Part shown: piece after piece, positions 1-4,668 of the stretch
Position numbering within the stretch: position 1 is the first letter of the stretch
Layout of the letters: the number at the start of each line of letters is the position of its first letter
Source of the DNA: an uncultured Enterobacter sp.
GTDB taxonomy: Bacteria > Pseudomonadota > Gammaproteobacteria > Enterobacterales > Enterobacteriaceae
Assembly (NCBI GenBank): GCA_946477805.1
Contig: CAMKZP010000289.1
Span: 1 to 5,179, forward strand
DNA length: 5,179 nt
Direction of reading: 5' to 3'
The notes under the pieces: generated by a model
The model's database searches: none
What the model saw: the letters and a program-made list of their open reading frames with translations, nothing else
What the model was told of the DNA's origin: nothing
Position numbers and translations under genes: made by a program

Positions 1-105
1 GACCTGGTCTACCGTCTTCGCATCATCGTGACCGACGCGGACGACGCGCTGCGTCAGGGCATGCCCGTTACCGTAACCGTAAACGACGGGGAAAAACATG
101 AATGA
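1..105 (+). CDS. ybhG: YbhG, HlyD-family membrane-fusion subunit of the YbhGFSR efflux pump (3' end only)
   Basis: Only the last 34 codons and the TGA stop are present; the gene begins before the window. The frame reads through LVYRLRIIVTDADD and ALRQGMPVTVTV to a GEKHE terminus. This is the final beta-strand region of the membrane-proximal domain in HlyD/AcrA-type periplasmic adaptors, where 'LRQGMPVTV' is a common family motif. From memory it closely matches the C-terminus of E. coli YbhG. The role inferred from the family is a periplasmic adaptor, anchored at or near the inner membrane, that joins the YbhFSR transporter to an outer-membrane channel such as TolC. Its stop overlaps the ybhF start by 8 bp (ATGAATGA), which implies translational coupling within one operon. 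The identification rests on a short fragment plus strong context. Confidence 0.9.
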   Translation, partial: DLVYRLRIIVTDADDALRQGMPVTVTVNDGEKHE

Positions 106-1837
106 CGCGGTTATCCGGCTCAACAATCTGGTCAAACGCTTCGCGGGGATGGACAAACCGGCCGTCGCGCCGCTGAACTGTACCCTTCACAAAGGCTATG
201 TGACCGGGCTGGTCGGCCCGGACGGCGCAGGCAAAACCACGCTGATGCGGATGCTGGCGGGGCTGCTGAAGCCCGATGAAGGCTCGGCCAGCGTGCTCGG
301 GCTCGACCCGATTGCAGACGATGGCCCCCTTCACGCGATGATGGGCTATATGCCGCAGAAGTTTGGCCTCTATGAAGACCTGACGGTGATGGAAAACCTG
401 AACCTGTACGCCGACCTGCGCAGCGTAACCGGCGAAACACGGCAGAAAACCTTCGCCCGCCTGCTGGAGTTTACCTCTCTTGGCCCGTTCACCGACCGGC
501 TGGCAGGCAAGCTTTCGGGCGGAATGAAGCAGAAGCTGGGGCTGGCCTGTACGCTGGTCGGCGAGCCGAAGGTCCTGCTGCTGGACGAACCGGGCGTGGG
601 CGTAGACCCGATTTCACGCCGCGAGCTGTGGCAAATGGTGCACGAGCTGGCGGGCGACGGAATGCTGATCCTCTGGAGCACCTCCTACCTCGATGAGGCG
701 GAACAGTGCCGGGACGTGCTGCTGATGAACGAAGGCGAGCTGCTCTACCAGGGCGAGCCGACAACGCTGACGCAAAGCATGGCCGGGCGCAGCTTCCTGC
801 TGCACAGCCCGCAGGACACCAACCGCAGGCTGCTGCAGCGGGTGCTGAAGCTGCCGCAGGTCAGCGACGGGATGATCCAGGGGCGTTCGGTACGCGTGAT
901 CCTCAAAAAAGAGGCCACCGCCGAGGATATCCGCCAGGCGCCGGGCATGCCCGAGATTGAGATAGCAGAGACGGCACCGCGCTTTGAAGATGCTTTTATC
1001 GACCTGCTCGGCGGTGCGGGCACGTCGGAATCGCCGCTGGCGGCCATTCTGCACACCGTCGAAGGCACGCCGGGCGAAACGGTGATCGAGGCCAAATCCC
1101 TGACCAAAAAATTTGGCGATTTCGCCGCCACCGATAACGTCAACTTCGCGGTCAAGCGCGGCGAGATTTTCGGCCTGCTCGGGCCGAACGGCGCGGGGAA
1201 ATCCACCACCTTCAAAATGATGTGCGGCCTGCTGGTGCCGACATCCGGCAAGGCGCTGGTGCTGGATATGGATCTGAAGGTCAGCTCCGGTAAGGCGCGC
1301 CAGCGTCTTGGCTATATGGCGCAGAAGTTCTCGCTGTACGGCAACCTGACGGTGGAGCAAAACCTGCGCTTTTTCTCCGGCGTTTACGGCCTGCGCGGCC
1401 GGGCGCAGAACGAAAAAATCCGCCGGATGAGCGACGCGTTCGGGCTGACCAGCATCGCCTCTCATGCCACGGACGACCTGCCCCTTGGCTTCAAGCAGCG
1501 GCTGGCGCTGGCCTGCTCGCTGATGCACGAGCCGGATATTCTGTTTCTTGATGAACCGACGTCGGGAGTTGACCCCATCACCCGCCGCGAATTCTGGCTG
1601 CACATCAACAGCATGGTGGAAAAAGGCGTCACCGTGATGGTGACTACCCACTTTATGGACGAGGCGGAGTACTGCGACCGTATCGGGCTGGTTTACCGCG
1701 GCAAGCTGATTGCCCACGGCACGCCGGACGACCTGAAAGACCAGGCCGCCGACGAGGCGGTTCCGGACCCGACCATGGAGCAGGCGTTTATCACCCTCAT
1801 CCACGACTGGGACAAGGAGAATGCTCATGCGCAGTAA
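98..1837 (+). CDS. ybhF: YbhF, tandem-domain ATP-binding subunit of the YbhGFSR ABC efflux pump
   Basis: The protein has 579 residues (E. coli YbhF is about 578) and is a cytoplasmic ABC ATPase with two fused nucleotide-binding domains. Domain 1 (about 5-225) has Walker A GPDGAGKT at 40-47, Q-loop Gln87, signature LSGG at 139-142 and Walker B LLLDEP at 160-165, but Ser196 where the H-loop His should be. Domain 2 (about 329-545) has Walker A GPNGAGKST at 362-370, Gln409, a degenerate signature LPLG at 461-464, Walker B LFLDEP at 482-487 and H-loop His518. A linker (about 226-328) joins them. The two halves are recognisable as an internal duplication. It should power transport by YbhS/YbhR; the E. 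coli complex is reported to export tetracycline-type drugs and monovalent cations. The start at 98 is preceded by a purine-rich GGGGAA (88-93) and overlaps the ybhG stop; the 3' end overlaps ybhS by 11 bp. It is expected to be under CecR control from upstream, which lies outside the window. Confidence 0.97.
   Translation: MNDAVIRLNNLVKRFAGMDKPAVAPLNCTLHKGYVTGLVGPDGAGKTTLMRMLAGLLKPDEGSASVLGLDPIADDGPLHAMMGYMPQKFGLYEDLTVMENLNLYADLRSVTGETRQKTFARLLEFTSLGPFTDRLAGKLSGGMKQKLGLACTLVGEPKVLLLDEPGVGVDPISRRELWQMVHELAGDGMLILWSTSYLDEAEQCRDVLLMNEGELLYQGEPTTLTQSMAGRSFLLHSPQDTNRRLLQRVLKLPQVSDGMIQGRSVRVILKKEATAEDIRQAPGMPEIEIAETAPRFEDAFIDLLGGAGTSESPLAAILHTVEGTPGETVIEAKSLTKKFGDFAATDNVNFAVKRGEIFGLLGPNGAGKSTTFKMMCGLLVPTSGKALVLDMDLKVSSGKARQRLGYMAQKFSLYGNLTVEQNLRFFSGVYGLRGRAQNEKIRRMSDAFGLTSIASHATDDLPLGFKQRLALACSLMHEPDILFLDEPTSGVDPITRREFWLHINSMVEKGVTVMVTTHFMDEAEYCDRIGLVYRGKLIAHGTPDDLKDQAADEAVPDPTMEQAFITLIHDWDKENAHAQ
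1814..1819 (+). promoter_or_regulatory. Shine-Dalgarno site that fixes the ybhS start
   Basis: AAGGAG lies inside the last codons of ybhF. Two in-frame ATGs follow, at 1821 and 1827. The first leaves only 1 nt after the Shine-Dalgarno core, too close for normal initiation, while the second leaves 7 nt, which is near optimal. The second also gives exactly the 377 residues I recall for E. coli YbhS. The site therefore favours 1827. Confidence 0.8.
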
Positions 1838-2960
1838 CGCGTTATCCTGGCGCCGGGTGCGCGCGCTGTGCGTAAAAGAGACGCGCCAGATCGTGCGCGA
1901 CCCCAGCAGTTGGCTGATTGCCGTGGTGATCCCCCTGCTGCTGCTGTTTATCTTCGGCTACGGAATTAACCTGGATTCCAGCAAGCTCAGGGTCGGGATT
2001 TTACTGGAGCAGCAGAGCGACGAGGCGCTGGACTTTACCCACGCCATGACCGGCTCGCCCTACATTGACGCCACCATCAGCGACAACCGCCAGGAGCTTA
2101 TTCAGAAAATGCAGGCCGGGAAAATTCGCGGGCTGGTGGTGATCCCGGTGGATTTCGCCGCCAACATGGCGCGGGCGAACGGCGACGCGCCGATTCAGGT
2201 CATCACCGACGGCAGCGAACCCAACACCGCCAACTTCGTACAGGGCTACGCGGAAGGCATCTGGCAGCTGTGGCAGATGCAGCGCGCGGAGGACCGGGGA
2301 GAGAAGTATGAACCGCTGATCGACGTGCAGACGCGCTACTGGTTTAACCCGGCCGCCATCAGCCAGCACTTTATTATTCCGGGCGCGGTGACGATCATCA
2401 TGACGGTGATCGGCGCAATCCTGACGTCGCTGGTCATCGCCCGCGAGTGGGAGCGCGGCACCATGGAGGCCCTGCTGTCGACGGAAGTGACGCGCGTGGA
2501 ATTGCTGCTCTGCAAGCTCATCCCCTACTACTTCCTCGGCATGCTGGCGATGCTGCTCTGCATGCTGGTGTCCGTTTTTATTCTCGGCGTGCCGTATCGC
2601 GGCTCGCTGGTGCTGCTGTTCTTCATCACCAGCCTGTTCCTGCTGAGCACGCTGGGCATGGGGCTGCTGATCTCCACCGTCACCCGCAACCAGTTTAACG
2701 CCGCGCAGGTGGCGCTCAACGCCGCGTTCCTGCCGTCGATCATGCTCTCCGGCTTTATTTTCCAGATAGACAGCATGCCCGCCGTCATCCGCGCCGTGAC
2801 CTACATCATTCCGGCCCGCTACTTCGTGAGCACGCTGCAAAGCCTGTTCCTGGCGGGAAATATTCCGGTGGTGCTGATTATCAACACCCTGTTTTTGATG
2901 GCGTCGGCGGTGATGTTTATTGGGCTGACGTGGTTGAAAACCAAACGGCGATTAGATTAA
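1827..2960 (+). CDS. ybhS: YbhS, ABC-2 type inner-membrane permease of the YbhGFSR efflux pump
   Basis: From the ATG at 1827 the protein has 377 residues and matches E. coli YbhS in length and sequence as I recall it. It has the ABC-2 exporter plan. A short cytoplasmic N-terminus with an amphipathic KETRQIVRDP segment (17-26) is followed by TM1 (about 29-46), a large periplasmic domain (about 50-178), then TM2 (182-205), TM3 (229-254), TM4 (259-283), TM5 (294-314) and TM6 (347-369). The segment AREWERGTMEALLSTE (205-220), between TM2 and TM3, is the conserved ABC-2 motif expected to contact the ATPase. The C-terminus KTKRRLD is basic and cytoplasmic. It should pair with its paralogue YbhR to form the membrane pore driven by YbhF. 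The start overlaps ybhF by 11 bp, so coupling is likely; the in-frame ATG at 1821 is a less likely alternative. Confidence 0.95.
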   Translation: MRSNALSWRRVRALCVKETRQIVRDPSSWLIAVVIPLLLLFIFGYGINLDSSKLRVGILLEQQSDEALDFTHAMTGSPYIDATISDNRQELIQKMQAGKIRGLVVIPVDFAANMARANGDAPIQVITDGSEPNTANFVQGYAEGIWQLWQMQRAEDRGEKYEPLIDVQTRYWFNPAAISQHFIIPGAVTIIMTVIGAILTSLVIAREWERGTMEALLSTEVTRVELLLCKLIPYYFLGMLAMLLCMLVSVFILGVPYRGSLVLLFFITSLFLLSTLGMGLLISTVTRNQFNAAQVALNAAFLPSIMLSGFIFQIDSMPAVIRAVTYIIPARYFVSTLQSLFLAGNIPVVLIINTLFLMASAVMFIGLTWLKTKRRLD

Positions 2961-2977
2961 CGCCGTGCAACTATTTC

Positions 2978-3043
2978 GCCCGGTGGCGCTACGCTTACCG
3001 GGCCTACGATGTGCAGGTCGGGTAAGCGAGAGCGCCATCTGAC
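2978..3043. repeat. REP/BIME-type pair of palindromes between ybhS and ybhR
   Basis: Two REP-like palindromes sit in the 96-bp gap. The first (2978-3007) has a perfect 7-bp outer stem, GCCCGGT (2978-2984) with ACCGGGC (2997-3003). Its inner stem is GCG/CGC (2986-2988 with 2992-2994) around a CTA loop, with unpaired bases between the two, and a CCTAC-type tail follows. This is the classic enterobacterial REP design. The second (3017-3043) is in opposite orientation and more diverged: GTCGGGT pairs imperfectly with ATCTGAC and an inner GCG/CGC closes an AGAG loop. Its GGGTAAGCG resembles the reverse complement of CGCTTACC in the first unit. Such elements are known to stabilise upstream mRNA, bind gyrase, IHF or Pol I, and be spread by RAYT transposases. 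It ends directly before the ybhR ribosome-binding site. Confidence 0.85.
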
Positions 3044-3049
3044 AGGAGA
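3044..3049 (+). promoter_or_regulatory. Shine-Dalgarno site that fixes the ybhR start
   Basis: AGGAGA lies 7 nt before the ATG at 3057. The same frame is open upstream to an ATG at 3009, but that codon lies inside the REP pair, has no Shine-Dalgarno sequence at proper spacing, and would add 16 residues encoded by REP DNA. The site therefore supports 3057. It directly abuts the last base of the second REP palindrome, so folding there could affect ribosome access (inference). Confidence 0.85.
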
Positions 3050-3056
3050 ACGAAAC

Positions 3057-4163
3057 ATGTTTCACCGTTTATGGACATTGATCCGCAAAGAGCTGCAGTC
3101 GCTGCTGCGCGAGCCGCAAACCCGCGCCATTCTGGTGCTGCCGGTGCTGATCCAGGTGCTGCTGTTCCCGTTTGCCGCCACGCTTGAGGTGACCAACGCC
3201 ACCATCGCCGTCTACAACGAAGACAACGGCAAACACTCCGTTGAGCTGACGCAGCGTTTTGCCCGCGCGAAAGCCTTTACTCACGTGCTGCTGCTGCAAA
3301 GCCCGCAGGCGATCCAGCCCACCATCGACACGCAGAAAGCCTTACTGCTGGTGCGTTTCCCGGCGGATTTCTCCCGCAATCTGGATACCTTCCAGACCGC
3401 GCCGATGCAGCTGATCCTCGACGGGCGTAACTCCAACAGCGCCCAGATCGCGGCCAACTACCTGCAGCAGGTGGTGAAGGATTATCAGCAGGAGCTGATG
3501 GACGGCAAGCCGAAGCCCAACAAAAGCGAGCTGGTGGTGCGAAACTGGTATAACCCGAATCTCGACTACAAGTGGTTTGTGGTGCCGTCGCTGATCGCCA
3601 TGATCACCACCATTGGCGTGATGATCGTCACCTCGCTGTCCGTCGCGCGCGAGCGCGAGCAGGGCACGCTCGATCAGCTGCTGGTCTCCCCGCTGGCGAC
3701 CTGGCAGATTTTCATTGGCAAAGCGGTTCCGGCACTGATCGTCGCCACCTTCCAGGCCACTATCGTCCTGGGGATCGGCATTTGGGCCTACCAGATCCCC
3801 TTTGCCGGTTCGCTGGCGCTGTTTTACTTCACGATGGTGATTTACGGGCTGTCGCTGGTCGGGTTTGGGCTGCTGATTTCGGCGCTCTGCTCCACGCAGC
3901 AGCAGGCGTTTATCGGGGTGTTCGTCTTTATGATGCCGGCGATACTGCTCTCAGGCTACGTCTCGCCGGTCGAGAATATGCCGGTGTGGCTGCAGGATCT
4001 GACCTGGGTCAACCCGATCCGGCACTTTACGGACATCACCAAGCAAATTTATCTGAAGGATGCGAGTCTGGATATTGTCTGGGGAAGTTTGTGGCCGCTA
4101 CTGGTCATCGCGGCCACAACGGGCTCAGTGGCCTATGCGATGTTTAGACGCAACATTGCGTAG
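3057..4163 (+). CDS. ybhR: YbhR, second ABC-2 type inner-membrane permease of the YbhGFSR efflux pump
   Basis: From the ATG at 3057 the protein has 368 residues, the length I recall for E. coli YbhR, beginning MFHRLWTLIRKELQSLLREP. The architecture mirrors YbhS: a cytoplasmic N-terminal helix with LIRKELQSLLREP (8-20), TM1 (about 24-42), a periplasmic domain (about 43-172), TM2 (173-197), the ABC-2 coupling segment AREREQGTLDQLLVSP (197-212), TM3 (218-241), TM4 (251-277), TM5 (284-302) and TM6 (341-362), with a basic tail FRRNIA. It is paralogous to YbhS, with the same RE.E.GT...LL motif, and is expected to form the transmembrane heterodimer with it. Unlike the preceding operon genes it is set off by a REP-containing gap. 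Its last 39 bp overlap the end of the convergent ybhQ, and a weak hairpin with a T-run covers its stop codon. Confidence 0.96.
   Translation: MFHRLWTLIRKELQSLLREPQTRAILVLPVLIQVLLFPFAATLEVTNATIAVYNEDNGKHSVELTQRFARAKAFTHVLLLQSPQAIQPTIDTQKALLLVRFPADFSRNLDTFQTAPMQLILDGRNSNSAQIAANYLQQVVKDYQQELMDGKPKPNKSELVVRNWYNPNLDYKWFVVPSLIAMITTIGVMIVTSLSVAREREQGTLDQLLVSPLATWQIFIGKAVPALIVATFQATIVLGIGIWAYQIPFAGSLALFYFTMVIYGLSLVGFGLLISALCSTQQQAFIGVFVFMMPAILLSGYVSPVENMPVWLQDLTWVNPIRHFTDITKQIYLKDASLDIVWGSLWPLLVIAATTGSVAYAMFRRNIA
4089..4119 (-). other. Perfect 10-bp inverted repeat just after the ybhQ stop, inside the ybhR 3' end
   Basis: TTGTGGCCGC (4089-4098) and GCGGCCACAA (4110-4119) are perfect reverse complements around an 11-nt loop. 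On the minus strand the stem begins 5 nt after the ybhQ stop, so a ybhQ transcript would carry a strong, GC-rich 3' hairpin. No T-run follows on either strand: the minus strand continues ACTTCCCC. It is therefore not a textbook intrinsic terminator. It could protect the 3' end of the ybhQ mRNA or aid termination (inference). On the + strand the same bases encode the LWPLLVIAATT segment of YbhR, so chance from coding constraint cannot be excluded. Confidence 0.45.
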
Positions 4164-4535
4164 TTTTTTCTCTTTGGTCAGTAACGAAACCACCGCAGGC
4201 CCTGCGAGGATCGCCAGACCGGCCAGGGCCAGCAGCAGGTTGTTTTGCAGCACGCGCGACAGCAGCCACAGAACGATCATCGCGGCGCCAAAATACCAGG
4301 TGGTGGTGAGCTCTTCGAGCACATCGCCCACTTCACGCCAGCGGGCTTCGTGGTGGCGCTGTAAGAACAGCATTGACAGGACCGTCACGCCGTAAAGTAC
4401 GCATAACCCTAAGCCAACGCGCACCAGCGTGCCGCTCATCCAGCCCAGTACCCGTACGGCCACGACCAGTAAATGCAACATTATCTGCCAGCAACTTAAA
4501 CCCGTTGCGACACGAACACGTTGTTGCCACTTCAT
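4125..4535 (-). CDS. ybhQ: YbhQ, small inner-membrane protein of unknown function
   Basis: The protein has 136 residues, the same length as E. coli YbhQ as I recall it, and shares its MKWQQRVRVATGLSCWQ start and the central DVLEELTTTWYFGAA segment. Four hydrophobic stretches suggest four membrane helices: about 13-31, 38-58, 79-96 and 98-119. A charged stretch, QRHHEARWREVGDVLEE (59-75), lies between helices 2 and 3, and the tail from about 121 (KEKKL to KHRIGH) is strongly basic and probably cytoplasmic. No catalytic motif is visible and I know of no established function. The start at 4535 is well supported: AGGAG (4543-4547, minus strand) lies 7 nt upstream. The gene converges on ybhR, with their coding ends overlapping by 39 bp, and diverges from ybhP. 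Confidence 0.93.
   Translation of the reverse strand: MKWQQRVRVATGLSCWQIMLHLLVVAVRVLGWMSGTLVRVGLGLCVLYGVTVLSMLFLQRHHEARWREVGDVLEELTTTWYFGAAMIVLWLLSRVLQNNLLLALAGLAILAGPAVVSLLTKEKKLRNVASKHRIGH
4148..4169 (+). terminator. Possible weak intrinsic terminator of the ybhGFSR transcript
   Basis: ACGCAA (4148-4153) pairs with TTGCGT (4156-4161). In practice this gives a 5-bp stem with a 4-nt ACAT loop. AG and then six T's (4164-4169) follow. The hairpin spans the end of ybhR up to its TAG stop, and the T-run starts right after that stop. The stem is short and only partly GC, so efficiency may be poor. The site lies inside ybhQ on the other strand. No other hairpin plus T-run is evident shortly downstream of ybhR. 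Confidence 0.4.
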
Positions 4536-4583
4536 GGCTTCTCTCCTGAAGGATTTTTCTCTGCTTGTTCAGACTACCGCACT

Positions 4584-4601
4584 TTACGGAAAATTCCGTA
4601 A
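4584..4601. promoter_or_regulatory. Perfect 8+8 palindrome in the ybhQ/ybhP divergent gap, possible operator
   Basis: TTACGGAA (4584-4591) and TTCCGTAA (4594-4601) are exact inverted copies separated by AA. The half-site centres are 10 bp apart, about one helical turn, as expected for a dimeric DNA-binding protein. The palindrome lies about 50 bp from the ybhQ start and 67 bp from the ybhP start, a position suited to controlling either gene. I cannot assign a known regulator. Neither strand has a T-run directly after it, so it does not look like a terminator. Confidence 0.4.
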
Positions 4602-4614
4602 CGCCGCATCTTTT

Positions 4615-4630
4615 TGTGACGACGACTACA
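4615..4630 (+). promoter_or_regulatory. Weak CRP-like site upstream of ybhP
   Basis: TGTGA (4615-4619), six bases, then CTACA (4626-4630) matches 8 of 10 core positions of the CRP consensus TGTGA-N6-TCACA. The left half is perfect and the right half is weak. Matches of this quality are common by chance, so this is only a candidate. I found no convincing -35/-10 pair for ybhP or ybhQ in the 133-bp gap; the partial -10-like hexamers TACACT (4627-4632, + strand) and TAAAGT (4586-4581, minus strand) both lack good -35 partners. Confidence 0.15.
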
Positions 4631-4668
4631 CTTTATTTTCATCGGGATAGTCATCCAGGAAGGTGTTT

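Noticed and set aside
350..1370. Similar DNA stretches near 350-403 and 1316-1368 as a possible repeat element
   Set aside because: Both encode the Q-loop region (QKF..LY..LTV...NL) of the two ATPase domains, so the similarity follows from the ancient domain duplication and is not a mobile repeat.
614..1828. 404-residue open frame on the minus strand opposite ybhF
   Set aside because: It lies wholly antisense to a strongly supported ABC ATPase, is rich in His, Gln, Arg and Ala as expected of a mirror frame in GC-rich DNA, and shows no recognisable motif.
2001..2840. 279-residue open frame on the minus strand opposite ybhS
   Set aside because: It is a shadow of the permease gene with very low complexity in His, Gln, Arg and Ala and no family resemblance.
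4060..4395. 111-residue + strand frame running from ybhR across ybhQ
   Set aside because: It overlaps the end of ybhR in another frame and runs antisense through ybhQ. It is Ser/Arg/Thr-rich without motifs, and both overlapped genes are well supported.
4429..4650. 73-residue + strand frame covering the ybhQ 5' end and the divergent gap
   Set aside because: It is mostly antisense to ybhQ, has no suitable ribosome-binding site, and has no recognisable features.
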